A DNA stretch of 64,000 nt from VRUE01 sp044867645 (GTDB taxonomy: Bacteria; Actinomycetota; Thermoleophilia; Solirubrobacterales; 70-9), in the NCBI GenBank assembly GCA_044867645.1, contig JBIOVI010000063.1:7122-71121 (forward strand). Direction: 5' to 3'. The notes under the pieces were generated by a model. It was given only the letters and a program-made list of their open reading frames with translations, was not told the DNA's origin and did no database searches. The number at the start of each line of letters is the position of its first letter. Within the stretch, counting starts at the first letter, position 1. The position numbers and the translations under genes are program-made. Shown piece after piece: positions 13,955-22,694 of this stretch.

Positions 13955-14691
13955 TGGAGCTCCGCGTCCTTGCCCTCTATCCAGACCAGATGAACATCTA
14001 CGCGGACCGCGGCAACATCCTCTTCCTGCAGCGACGCTGCGAGTGGCGCGGAATCGGCTTCTCCTACGCGGTGGCGGGACCCGGCGACGGTCTCGATCCG
14101 GCCGCCCACGATTTCCTCTACCTCGGTGGCGGTCAGGATCGGGATCAGCGCGCGGTTGCCGCGGACATGGTCGCGACCAAGCGTGAGGCGCTCGGCGCCG
14201 CGGTCGAGGACGGCGCCGTCCTGCTCGCCGTCTGCGGCGGCTACCAGCTGCTCGGCCACAGCTATCAACTGGACGGGGAGCGGCTACCGGGGCTCGGCCT
14301 CGCCGACCTGGAGACGGTGCGCGAGCCGGGGGACCGCTTGATCGGCAACGTCGCGATCGAGGCCGACCTCGGCAAGGGGCCGCAGACCATCGCTGGCTTC
14401 GAGAATCACGGCGGGCGCACCTACCTGGATGCCGGCGCCACGCCGCTCGGGCGCGTGTTGAAGGGGTTCGGCAACAACGGCAAGGACGGCTTCGAGGGCG
14501 TGCGGCGGGGGAACCTCTTCGGCACCTATCTGCACGGCCCCCTCCTGCCCAAGAACGCGTGGCTGGCCGACCATTTGATCGCGATTGCCCTGGAGCGCCG
14601 CCATGGCGGCCCGCCCGAGCTGGCACCGCTCGAGGACAGCCTCGAGCTCGCGGCCCAGGAGTGCGCCCACGCAGTTGCGCTGCGCAACTGA
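13954..14691 (+). CDS. gatD: Lipid II isoglutaminyl synthase, glutamine amidotransferase subunit GatD
   Basis: The 245-residue CobB/CobQ-like amidotransferase has the nucleophile Cys94 in LLAVCGGYQLLG and the catalytic His in FGTYLHGPLLPKN. The beginning LRVLALYPDQMNIYADRGN is typical of GatD. It hydrolyses glutamine and passes ammonia to MurT. The gene is the last of a coupled set (DagK-like, murT, methyltransferase, gatD). Confidence 0.92.
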   Translation: MELRVLALYPDQMNIYADRGNILFLQRRCEWRGIGFSYAVAGPGDGLDPAAHDFLYLGGGQDRDQRAVAADMVATKREALGAAVEDGAVLLAVCGGYQLLGHSYQLDGERLPGLGLADLETVREPGDRLIGNVAIEADLGKGPQTIAGFENHGGRTYLDAGATPLGRVLKGFGNNGKDGFEGVRRGNLFGTYLHGPLLPKNAWLADHLIAIALERRHGGPPELAPLEDSLELAAQECAHAVALRN

Positions 14692-14707
14692 GCACTGCGC
14701 AACTGAG
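14672..14707 (+). repeat. Palindrome and direct repeat at the 3' end of gatD
   Basis: cagttgcgc at 14672-14680 and gcgcaactg at 14682-14690 form a perfect 9-bp palindrome around one base. The block tgcgcaactgag is then repeated at 14681-14692 and 14696-14707. The first copy contains the gatD stop codon. It could act as a transcript end without a T-run or be a small duplication. Confidence 0.5.
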
Positions 14708-14739
14708 TAGACACACGGCGGTTCGGGTAGGCAGTGGTG

Positions 14740-16872
14740 ATGCCGTCCCTAGCAAAGATTTTCCTCGTCGCCGTTGTCGCCGCGGTGACGTCGGCCGGCC
14801 TTGCCGTGCCGACCGCGGGGGCGGCCCCGAGCTGTGCCGAAGGGCCCCAGACAGTCGGCGACACCATTCTGGGAACCCCCTGCGATGACACGGTTCGGGC
14901 GCCGCGCGGCGTGACGAGCGTGTTCGGCGAAGGAGGCAACGACACCCTCTACGGCCAGCGCGGCAACGACAGCCTCTTCGGCGGCGAGGGGAGCGACCGC
15001 CTCTACGGCGGGGTCGGCGACGATCGCGTTCGCGGCGGGGTCGGCGACGACCGTCTCTCTGGCGGCTTCGGCGCCGACTCGCTCGACGGCGAAGCCGGCA
15101 GCGACTTCGCCCGCGGAGACGCGACGATCGACGCGATTGCCGACACCGGCCCCAACGGCGATACCGACACGCTCAGCTACGCGACCGGCGCGGCTCCCGG
15201 CTTCTTCGACAGGCCGGGCGTCTCCGACTATGCGGGCTTTCCGGCGAGCAGGGACGACCGCGGCGCCTACGTGAACCTGCAGACCGGCTTGGGGGACAAC
15301 GGCCTCGCCCCGGCCGGCGGCGGGGTCGACGAAGGGCTGGAAGGAACCGGCTTCGAGACCGTGATCGGCAGCGCCTTCCCCGACTTCATCGTCGGCACCT
15401 CCGACAAAGAGACGATCCATGGCGGAGGCGGCGCCGACGTCATTCTCGGCGAAGGGGGAGCCGACGTCGCCTTCGGCGGGGCCGACGGCGACAGCTGCGA
15501 CGCTCCCGCGGCCTTCGAATGCGAGACCGACGAAAAAGAAGTCGACCTGCGTGACCCGGGTGCCGTCGCTGTCGGCCTGATGGCGCCGCAGGCCGGCGAA
15601 AGCCCAGCCCTCTACCTGACCGGCAGCGACGAAGACGACGAGGTCACGGCCAGCTACGCGGCCGGCGCTGTGACCTTCACCCTCGGCGCCGGCTCCGAGG
15701 CCGGCTTCGACACCAGCCCCTCGGCGGACGGGGGGTGCGGGGACCCAGCGGGGGGCAAAGTCGTCTGCCCGGTGAGCAGCGCCCCGGACTCGATCGTCAT
15801 CGCCGGGCTGGACGGCGACGACACCCTCACCGTCTCCCCCTTTCCCGACACGACCTCTGCGATCCTTCTGGGCGGCGATGGCGCCGACAGTCTGACCGGC
15901 GGCCCGACCGAAGACGCTCTGGTAGATGGCGCCGGTGCCGACACGGTCGATGCCGGCGAGCGAGACGACGCGGTCCCGAACAACGAAGGGGCGGACAAAC
16001 TCCACGCGGGACCCGGCGAGGACCTCTTCATCTCCAATGCCGTCTGCGATGGCGATCTCCTCGACGGGGGGCCCGACCGCGACAACGCCAACTGGGCGAA
16101 CTTCAACTCGGCGATCGCGATCGACATGGGCGCGAGGAAAGCCGGCCTGATCGGAAGCGCAGGGCAGCCGCAGTGCGCGAGCAGCCCGCTGCTGACCAGC
16201 CTCGAAGCGATCGAGGACATCGAGGGGACGAGCCTCGACGACACTCTGGTCGGCAATTCGGGGCCGAACCAGCTACTGGGAAGACCCGGGCACGATTCCT
16301 ACTTTGCCGCGGCCGGCGACGACTCGATCCTTGCCAACTCCGGCGACGAAGACCTGGCGATCGCCTGCGGCGAAGGCTTCGACACCGCCCAGGTCGACCA
16401 CCCGGAATACGGCGACCCCGCACCGGTCGACTGCGAGTCGATCTACGAGCGCGACCCGAACAGCTTCCGGCCACCGGACACCCCGCCTAATCCCAACCCG
16501 GAATCCCCCGGCGGCGGAACCCCGCAGCCCCCATCCGCACCCGCGCCCCCTCCCGTGCCCACCTCACGGCCCAAAGCGCCATCGCGAGCGCCCGTCGATC
16601 GAACGTCCCCGCAGACCAGGCTCCTCCACCGTCCTGGCAAGGTCGTCTTCGCCACCGGCCTGCGTCGCACTGTGACCTTCGCCTTCGCCTCGAACGAGGC
16701 CGGCGCATCGTTCCGCTGCAGGCTCGACCGCGGTCGGTTCAAGCAGTGCCGCTCGCCGCGTGCCTATCGACTGTCACCCGGCAGGCACACGTTCCGTGTC
16801 TTCGCGATCGACCGAGCCGGCAACCGCGACCCGTCCCCTGCCCTGGTCGAGCTGCGGGTCCGCCGTCGTTAG
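14740..16872 (+). CDS. Secreted RTX-like calcium-binding repeat protein
   Basis: The protein has about 710 residues; ATG 14740 follows gggtagg, and two GTG codons just upstream are alternatives. After a signal peptide (FLVAVVAAVTSAGLAVPTAGAA) comes a block of GGxGxDxLxG nonapeptides (about residues 60-125: GEGGNDTLYGQRGNDSLFGG and so on), which bind calcium in a parallel beta-roll. More degenerate repeats are spread to about residue 570. A Pro-rich linker precedes a C-terminal Ig-like module FRCRLDRGRFKQCRSP...FAIDRAGNRDPSPA, frequent in Thermoleophilia surface proteins. There is no catalytic domain. It is probably a structural or adhesive exoprotein. The 3' end overlaps dut by 4 bases, tail to tail. 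Confidence 0.82.
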   Translation: MPSLAKIFLVAVVAAVTSAGLAVPTAGAAPSCAEGPQTVGDTILGTPCDDTVRAPRGVTSVFGEGGNDTLYGQRGNDSLFGGEGSDRLYGGVGDDRVRGGVGDDRLSGGFGADSLDGEAGSDFARGDATIDAIADTGPNGDTDTLSYATGAAPGFFDRPGVSDYAGFPASRDDRGAYVNLQTGLGDNGLAPAGGGVDEGLEGTGFETVIGSAFPDFIVGTSDKETIHGGGGADVILGEGGADVAFGGADGDSCDAPAAFECETDEKEVDLRDPGAVAVGLMAPQAGESPALYLTGSDEDDEVTASYAAGAVTFTLGAGSEAGFDTSPSADGGCGDPAGGKVVCPVSSAPDSIVIAGLDGDDTLTVSPFPDTTSAILLGGDGADSLTGGPTEDALVDGAGADTVDAGERDDAVPNNEGADKLHAGPGEDLFISNAVCDGDLLDGGPDRDNANWANFNSAIAIDMGARKAGLIGSAGQPQCASSPLLTSLEAIEDIEGTSLDDTLVGNSGPNQLLGRPGHDSYFAAAGDDSILANSGDEDLAIACGEGFDTAQVDHPEYGDPAPVDCESIYERDPNSFRPPDTPPNPNPESPGGGTPQPPSAPAPPPVPTSRPKAPSRAPVDRTSPQTRLLHRPGKVVFATGLRRTVTFAFASNEAGASFRCRLDRGRFKQCRSPRAYRLSPGRHTFRVFAIDRAGNRDPSPALVELRVRRR

Positions 16873-17300
16873 CGTCCGCTGGAGCCGAAGCCACCGTCGC
16901 CGCGGGAGGAATCGGTCAGCACCTCGACCTCGACCGGATCCGCGAGCGCGATCGGCGCAACAACGAGCTGAGCGATCCGCTCGCCCGGCTGTATGCGAAA
17001 GGTCTCGGCCGGATCGGTGTTGAGCAGCAGCACCCGCACTTCGCCGCGATAGCCAGAATCGATTAGGCCGGGGCTATTGACCAGGGCGATGCCGTGATCC
17101 CGCGCCAGTCCCGACCGAGGCAAGACCAACCCCGCATGCCCCTCGGGAATCTCAACCGCGATCCCGGTCCCAACGCTCCACCGCTCCCCCGGCCCAATGT
17201 GTGCCGGCTCACATGCACAGAGGTCCAGGCCAGCGTCCCCGTCGTGAGCTCGACTGGGGATCACCGCCTCGCTCGTCAGCTTCGCGACCCGAAGTTCCAT
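16869..17300 (-). CDS. dut: dUTP diphosphatase
   Basis: The 143-residue protein has all five trimeric dUTPase motifs: HDGDAGLDLCA, PRSGLARDHGI, SPGLIDSGYRGEV, GERIAQLVV and the C-terminal RGDGGFGSSGR. It hydrolyses dUTP to dUMP, keeping uracil out of DNA and feeding dTMP synthesis. It is convergent with the RTX gene and 28 bases downstream of hflX. Confidence 0.95.
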   Translation of the reverse strand: MELRVAKLTSEAVIPSRAHDGDAGLDLCACEPAHIGPGERWSVGTGIAVEIPEGHAGLVLPRSGLARDHGIALVNSPGLIDSGYRGEVRVLLLNTDPAETFRIQPGERIAQLVVAPIALADPVEVEVLTDSSRGDGGFGSSGR

Positions 17301-17328
17301 CGGCGGGCCACCCTATCGACGGTCTCAG

Positions 17329-18678
17329 CTACGCGGCATCTCGGGCGACGCCATCGACCTTGAGGTCGTCGAAACGGTGCAGCTCCGCGGCTGGCACCTT
17401 GGCACGGACGAGCACGCCATCGCCACGCTCGGTCCGCTCCAGGGCACCGGCGACCTCGTGCAGCTCGTGCAGCCGGGCGCCCTGGCTGTAGGGAACCAGC
17501 AGCTCAACCTCGGCCAGCGTGTCCTCGAAGGCCGCCTCCACCCGCTCGCGCAGCCCCTCGATCCCCTCGCGGGTCAGGGCGGAGACCGCCACCGCGCCGG
17601 GGTGGCGCAGCAGGGCTTCGCCGCGCTCGTCGGGATCGAGCAGGTCGGCCTTGTTGAGGACGAGCAGGCGCGGCTTGTCGCCGGCTCCGATCTCCTCCAG
17701 CACCGCGTCGACCGCCCGCAGATCGGCCAGCCGCCGCTGCTCGGGCGCCGCGGCGTCGACCACCTGTAGGACCAGATCGGCGAGGACCGTCTCCTCCAGC
17801 GTGGCCTTGAAGGCCTCGACCAGCTGGTGCGGCAGCTTCTCGATGAAGCCGACCGTGTCGGTGAAGAGGAAGTCGCGCCCGGAGAGGGGGACGCTGCGGG
17901 TGGTCGGGTCGAGGGTGTGGAAGAGCCTGTCCCCCACCGCCACCTCGTCGGTGCCCGTCAAGGCGTTGAGCAGCGTCGACTTGCCGGCGTTGGTGTATCC
18001 CGCGAGGGCGACCCGGGGCAGCGAGGAGCGATCCCGCCGCGCCCGCATCACATCGCGATTGCGCTCCAGGCGCTGCAATCGCCGCCGCAGCGCCGCGATC
18101 CGGTCGCGCGCCAGGCGCCGGTCGGTCTCGATCTGGCTCTCTCCCGGTCCCCTGGTGCCGATGCCGCCGTCCATCCTGCCGGCGCCGAGGCGCTCGAGGT
18201 GCGTCCAGAGGCCGCGCATCCTCGCCATGTTGTATTCGAGCTGCGCCAGCTCGACCTGGAGCTTGCCCTCGGCCGAGTGGGCATGGTCGGCAAAGATGTC
18301 GAGGATGACCGCGGTGCGGTCGATCACCGGAACGCCGAGAGCAGCCTCGAGGTTACGCTCCTGGCGCGGTGCCAGCTCGTCGTCGCAGGCGACCAGGTTC
18401 GCGTCGCAGGCGCCGATCTGCTCCTTGACCTCGGCCAGCTTGCCGCGGCCGAGGTAACGGTCCGGGTCGGGCGCGGAGCGCTGCTGAACCGCCTCCCCGG
18501 CCGTCGCCACCCCGGCGGTGCGCAGCAGCTCCTTCAGCTCAGCCAGCGAGTCGCCTTCCTCACCGCCGTCGGCGATGCCGATCGCCAGCGCTCGCTGGCG
18601 AGCGCGCGGATTGGAGACGCCGGCGCCGTTGGCGGCGTAGTGCGTCTGCTTGCTGCGCCCGTTCCTGGATCGATCCAC
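17329..18678 (-). CDS. hflX: GTPase HflX
   Basis: The protein has 449 residues. The N-terminal HflX domain contains DRYLGRGKLAEVKEQI and IDRTAVILDIFADHAHSAEGKLQVELAQLEY, with a Gly-rich GGIGTRGPGESQIETDRR linker. The GTPase domain has GYTNAGKSTLLNALTG, DTVGFIEKLP and NKADLL. HflX binds the 50S subunit and splits stalled ribosomes. The N-terminal extension of about 30 residues is basic and may include a later start. Confidence 0.93.
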   Translation of the reverse strand: MDRSRNGRSKQTHYAANGAGVSNPRARQRALAIGIADGGEEGDSLAELKELLRTAGVATAGEAVQQRSAPDPDRYLGRGKLAEVKEQIGACDANLVACDDELAPRQERNLEAALGVPVIDRTAVILDIFADHAHSAEGKLQVELAQLEYNMARMRGLWTHLERLGAGRMDGGIGTRGPGESQIETDRRLARDRIAALRRRLQRLERNRDVMRARRDRSSLPRVALAGYTNAGKSTLLNALTGTDEVAVGDRLFHTLDPTTRSVPLSGRDFLFTDTVGFIEKLPHQLVEAFKATLEETVLADLVLQVVDAAAPEQRRLADLRAVDAVLEEIGAGDKPRLLVLNKADLLDPDERGEALLRHPGAVAVSALTREGIEGLRERVEAAFEDTLAEVELLVPYSQGARLHELHEVAGALERTERGDGVLVRAKVPAAELHRFDDLKVDGVARDAA

Positions 18679-18725
18679 TCGATCTGATTGTAGGTGGCGG
18701 GACTTCCTGGATAGGCTTAGCGGCC

Positions 18726-19724
18726 GTGAAGGTCTTCGTTACGGGAGGAACCGGCTTTATCGGCGGCACGGTCGCCCGCCAGCTGCGCGATCGCGGCGAC
18801 GATGTCGTCTGCCTGGTCCGCAACCCGGACAAGGCAGCGAAGCTGACCGAGCTGGGCTGCCAGATCGTCAGCGGCGACCTCGGCGACACCGAGGCGATGC
18901 GCAACGGCATGGACGGCTGCGACGCCGTCGTCCACGCCGCCGCGATGTACGAAGTCGGGATCCCCGCCAAGCAGCACCCGGCGATGTGGGAGGCAAACGT
19001 CGCCGGCACCGAGCACGTGATGAACGCGGCGCTCGAGGCGAAAGTGGCGAGGATCGTCTACGTCTCCACCTGCGGCATCTTCGGCAACACGCACCGCAAA
19101 GTCGTCGACGAGACCTACGAGCACCCGGGCAAGGAATTCACCTCCTATTACGAGGAGACGAAGCTCGAGGCGCACCGGATCGTCAAGCGGATGACCGCCG
19201 AGCAGGCCCTGCCCGCGATCATCGTCCAGCCCGGCGGTGTCTACGGTCCCGGCGACACCTCGCAGGTCGCCGACCTGCTGCAGGAATTCTTCGCCGGGAA
19301 GCTGGTGCTGATGCCCTTCCCCGAGTTCGGAATCTGCATGACCCATGTCGAGGACATCGCCGGCGGCATCCTGCTCGCCCTCGACAAAGGCAGGATCGGC
19401 GAGACCTACGTGTTGAGTGGACCGGTGACGACGATGCGCGAGGCAATCGAGACCGTCGCCGCCGCCAGCGGCCACAAGGCTCCCAAGCGCGCGATGCCGG
19501 TGGGGCTGATGAAGGCAATGACGCCGATCGGGCCTTTGGTGGGCAAGATGCTGGGCCAGCCGCCGAACCTGCGCGAGCTGATCTCCTCGGCGGACGGCGT
19601 CACCTTCTGGGCCAGCCACGAGAAGGCCAGCCGCGAGCTGGGCTACGCGCCGCGCGGCATGGAGGAGGGCCTGCGACAGACGCTGGAAGCCGACGAGCGC
19701 TTCCCCTCTCCAGCGCCGGCCTGA
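18726..19724 (+). CDS. NAD-dependent epimerase/dehydratase (extended SDR, dihydroflavonol-reductase-like)
   Basis: The 332-residue protein has the Rossmann motif VTGGTGFIGG and an SYYEETK Tyr-Lys pair. It continues with PGGVYGPGD and a substrate-binding C-terminal part. It starts at GTG 18726. Proteins of this kind act on nucleotide sugars, flavonoid-like ketones or steroid-type substrates; the sequence does not tell which. The next gene, an MBL hydrolase, follows after 15 bases, and the two may form an operon. Confidence 0.8.
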   Translation: MKVFVTGGTGFIGGTVARQLRDRGDDVVCLVRNPDKAAKLTELGCQIVSGDLGDTEAMRNGMDGCDAVVHAAAMYEVGIPAKQHPAMWEANVAGTEHVMNAALEAKVARIVYVSTCGIFGNTHRKVVDETYEHPGKEFTSYYEETKLEAHRIVKRMTAEQALPAIIVQPGGVYGPGDTSQVADLLQEFFAGKLVLMPFPEFGICMTHVEDIAGGILLALDKGRIGETYVLSGPVTTMREAIETVAAASGHKAPKRAMPVGLMKAMTPIGPLVGKMLGQPPNLRELISSADGVTFWASHEKASRELGYAPRGMEEGLRQTLEADERFPSPAPA

Positions 19725-19739
19725 CCGGCTGCAACCTCG

Positions 19740-20564
19740 ATGCGCGTCATCGACACGATGCACCTGGGGCGGCCGCACGTGATCGGCTGCTGGCAGGTCG
19801 ACGGTGCCCTGGTCGATCCGGGGCCGCAGTCGTCGATGGGGACCCTGCTCGAAGCGCTGGGGGACGAGATGCCCCGCGCCCTGTTGCTCACCCACATCCA
19901 CCTCGATCATGCCGCGGCGACCGGAGCGCTGGTGCGCCGCTGGCCCGACCTCGAGGTTTACGTGCACGAGCGCGGCGCTCCCCACCTGATCGACCCGTCG
20001 AAGCTCCTGGCCAGCGCAGAGCGTCTCTACGGCGATCGGATGCAGCGGCTCTGGGGGGAGATCGTGCCGGTCCCCGAGGCCAACGTGAAGGCGCTGGCCG
20101 GTGGGGAGAGCGTGCTTGGCATGCGGGTCGCCTACACCCCTGGCCACGCCTCCCATCACGTCTGCTATCTGCACGAGGAGAGCGGCACCGCCTTCGTCGG
20201 CGACGTCGCCGCGGTCCTCGTCCCCGGCACGAACCTGATCGTGCCCCCCACCCCGCCGCCGGACATCGACGTCGAGACCTGGGAGGACTCGATCGGCATC
20301 GTCGAAGGCTGGCGGCCACAACGGCTCGCCCTCACCCACTTCGGCGCGGTCGAGGAGCCGTCTGAGCACCTGGCGAAGGCGCGGGAACGGCTCCGCGAGG
20401 AGGCTCAGCTCGCCCGCGAGCTCTCCGAGGACGATTATGAGAAGCGCCATCGCAAGCTAGTCGCCGAGAGCGCTGACAGCGAGGAGGCGGCGGCCGAGCT
20501 GCTCCAGTGTGTCCCGCCCGAGTACCAGTGGCGCGGGCTCGACCGCTACTGGAAGAAGCGTTAG
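19740..20564 (+). CDS. MBL-fold metallo-hydrolase
   Basis: The 274-residue protein has the metal ligands THIHLDHAA, TPGHASHH, a GDV Asp and LTHFG, the standard binuclear zinc site. The C-terminal 65 residues are a charged helical region, as in SoxH/PQQ-type or lactonase-like members. The substrate is unknown. It follows the SDR gene at 15 bases. Confidence 0.82.
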   Translation: MRVIDTMHLGRPHVIGCWQVDGALVDPGPQSSMGTLLEALGDEMPRALLLTHIHLDHAAATGALVRRWPDLEVYVHERGAPHLIDPSKLLASAERLYGDRMQRLWGEIVPVPEANVKALAGGESVLGMRVAYTPGHASHHVCYLHEESGTAFVGDVAAVLVPGTNLIVPPTPPPDIDVETWEDSIGIVEGWRPQRLALTHFGAVEEPSEHLAKARERLREEAQLARELSEDDYEKRHRKLVAESADSEEAAAELLQCVPPEYQWRGLDRYWKKR

Positions 20565-20619
20565 GTTCTACCAACCCCATGGGTAGGGGCGTCTCGTCAC
20601 CGAAGAGGGGAGCCAAGAA

Positions 20620-21459
20620 GTGAGCCGCAATGCGAGCCGACCGTCACTCCGCACCTGTGCCTGCTTCGTCGCAACCGCGTTTGCCGCGAGCGCTCTCGCC
20701 GCCTGTGGTAGCGAGGACGAGCAGAGCCTGACCTTCACGATCACCGACCAGGGCGGACAGGTGAAGGTCACCGGCCCCGGGAGTGCCGAGAGCGGAACCG
20801 CCGAGATCACGCTGGAGAACGAAGCGAAAGGCGGGAACGACCTGCAGCTGATCCGGGTCGAGGGCGACCACTCTGCGCAGGAAGTCGTCGAAGCCCTCGG
20901 CAAGGCGAGCAGTGGGCAGCCGTTCCCCGACTGGTTCTTCGCCGGCGGCGGCATCGGCGGCAAAGGGCCCGGTGGGAGCGGGACGGTGACGCAGGTGCTG
21001 CAGCCCGGGACCTACTACGCCCTGAGCACGGAAGGACGCCCCGATCCGAAATCGCTCGCCGCGGTTGAGGTGAGCGGCGAGGAGTCCGATGATGAGCTGC
21101 CCGAAGCGGACGCCACCATCACCGCGGTCGAGTACAGGTTCGACACGGAGGAGCTGCCGTCCGGGCAGATCGAGGTCGACTTCGAAAACGACGGGATCCA
21201 ACCCCATCACCTGCTCGTCTCAGAACTGATCGGCGACGGCACCGCGGCGGACGTGGAACGGTTCTTCAAAACCGAAAAAGGCAAGCCGCCGCTGCGTGAA
21301 AACACCCAAGCCACCGCCGTGATCGAAGGCGGCGAAGGCCAGACCGTCGCGCTCGACCTGAAGCCGGGCCGTTACGCCTTCTACTGCTTCATCAGCGACC
21401 GCCAGGGCGGCCCGCCCCACGCCTTCAAAGGCATGATCGACGAAGTCGAGGTGGAATAG
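20620..21459 (+). CDS. Lipoprotein with two cupredoxin-like domains
   Basis: The 279-residue protein starts at GTG 20620 and has a lipoprotein signal ending in LAAC, then GSEDEQ. Two cupredoxin-like beta domains follow (about residues 35-145 and 160-279). The second ends with HHLLVSELIGDG ... YAFYCFISDRQGGPPHAFKGM, where His, Cys, His and Met are the residue types of a type 1 copper site, although the Cys-His spacing is longer than usual. The first domain lacks these ligands. Role unknown; possibly extracytoplasmic electron transfer or copper handling. Confidence 0.7.
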   Translation: MSRNASRPSLRTCACFVATAFAASALAACGSEDEQSLTFTITDQGGQVKVTGPGSAESGTAEITLENEAKGGNDLQLIRVEGDHSAQEVVEALGKASSGQPFPDWFFAGGGIGGKGPGGSGTVTQVLQPGTYYALSTEGRPDPKSLAAVEVSGEESDDELPEADATITAVEYRFDTEELPSGQIEVDFENDGIQPHHLLVSELIGDGTAADVERFFKTEKGKPPLRENTQATAVIEGGEGQTVALDLKPGRYAFYCFISDRQGGPPHAFKGMIDEVEVE

Positions 21460-21483
21460 AGCTGCAGAGAGGCGGCGGCGCGC

Positions 21484-22653
21484 TCAGGCGAAGTGCTCGC
21501 GCATCCGCTCGACCGCCTCGGCGATGCGGTCGTCGGGGGTGGTGAGCGCGATGCGGAAGAAGCCCTCGCCGCTCGGCCCGTACATCGAGCCCGGCGATAC
21601 GACGACCGCCGCCTCTTCGAGCACCAGCTCGGCGAATGAGGTCGAGGTGTGCCCGTCGGGCACCGGAGCCCAGACGTAGATCGTGCCTTTCGGCGCGGTT
21701 ACCTCGACGCCGATCTCGCGCAGCGCCGAGACGACTAGGTCGCGGCGGCGGGCGTAGGTCTCGTTCATCCGCTCCAGCGGCCCGGACGGACCTTGCAGGG
21801 CGGCGACGCCGGCCTTCTGCACGGCCTCGAACAAGCCCGAGTCGACGTTGGTCTTCAGCCGCCAGTAGGTCTGCACCGCCTCGGCGTTGCCGAGGATCGC
21901 AGCGCAGCGCCAACCGGTCATGTTGTAGCCCTTGGAGAGCGAGAAGACCTCGACGCCGACCTCCTTTGCGCCAGGGGTCGCGAGAAAGCTGGGAGCGACG
22001 TAACCGTCGTAGGTCGTCTCCGAGTAGGCGTTGTCGTGGACGACGAGGATTTCGTGCTCGCGAGCAAAGGAGACGACCAGCTCGAAGAAGCCCTCGGGCA
22101 CGGTCGCGCCGGTCGGGTTGTTCGGGTAGTTGACGAACATCAGGCGCGCCCTGGCGGCGACGTCGGGGGGCACCGCACTCAGGTCGGGGGCAAAGCCCAG
22201 CTCCGGCACGAGGGGCAGCAGCTCCGGCGTGGCTCCAGCGAGAATCGGACCGCCGGTGTAGACGGGGTAGCCAGGATCCGAGGCGAGCGCGACGCCGCCG
22301 GGATCGAGAAAAGCGAAGCAGAGATTGTAGATGCACTCCTTGGCGCCGATGGCCGGAATCACCTCGCTGCCGGGGTCGATCTTCACACCGAAGCGCTCGT
22401 CGTAGAAGCGGGCGAACGCCTCGCGGAAGTCGTCGCGGCCGCGATTGCTCGGGTACCGATGAGTGGCCGGATCGGCGACCGCCTCCTGCATCGCCGTGAC
22501 GATGTGAGGATAGGTCGGTTCGTCGGGATCGCCGATCCCGAGGCTGATCACGTCGATGCCGGCGGCGCGCTTCTCGGCGATCCGCCGCTCCAGTTCCTGG
22601 AACATGTAGGGAGGCATCGCCTCCAGGCGCTTGGACGGGTCTGCGATTCCCAC
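21484..22653 (-). CDS. dapL: LL-diaminopimelate aminotransferase-like class I aminotransferase
   Basis: The 389-residue fold-type I PLP enzyme starts at a GTG. It has SLGIGDPDEPTYPHIV, the conserved NYPNNPTGA and the PLP-binding SLSKGYNMTGWR with Lys241. Proteins of this subgroup make LL-diaminopimelate from tetrahydrodipicolinate in one step, by-passing the succinylase route. Its neighbour is dapF, the next enzyme in lysine/peptidoglycan synthesis, which supports this assignment over a general aspartate aminotransferase. Confidence 0.78.
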   Translation of the reverse strand: MGIADPSKRLEAMPPYMFQELERRIAEKRAAGIDVISLGIGDPDEPTYPHIVTAMQEAVADPATHRYPSNRGRDDFREAFARFYDERFGVKIDPGSEVIPAIGAKECIYNLCFAFLDPGGVALASDPGYPVYTGGPILAGATPELLPLVPELGFAPDLSAVPPDVAARARLMFVNYPNNPTGATVPEGFFELVVSFAREHEILVVHDNAYSETTYDGYVAPSFLATPGAKEVGVEVFSLSKGYNMTGWRCAAILGNAEAVQTYWRLKTNVDSGLFEAVQKAGVAALQGPSGPLERMNETYARRRDLVVSALREIGVEVTAPKGTIYVWAPVPDGHTSTSFAELVLEEAAVVVSPGSMYGPSGEGFFRIALTTPDDRIAEAVERMREHFA

Positions 22654-22694
22654 GGGCGCGGAAATCTAGACGAATCGACTTTGCGCCGGTCGTC

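Noticed and set aside
13340..14755. 471-codon minus-strand frame across the methyltransferase and gatD
   Set aside because: The product is an Arg/Pro-rich string with no domain, opposite genes with clear motifs and overlaps.
14749..16005. 418-codon minus-strand frame opposite the RTX gene
   Set aside because: The periodic sequence is the antisense of RTX repeats; the plus frame has a signal peptide and calcium motifs.
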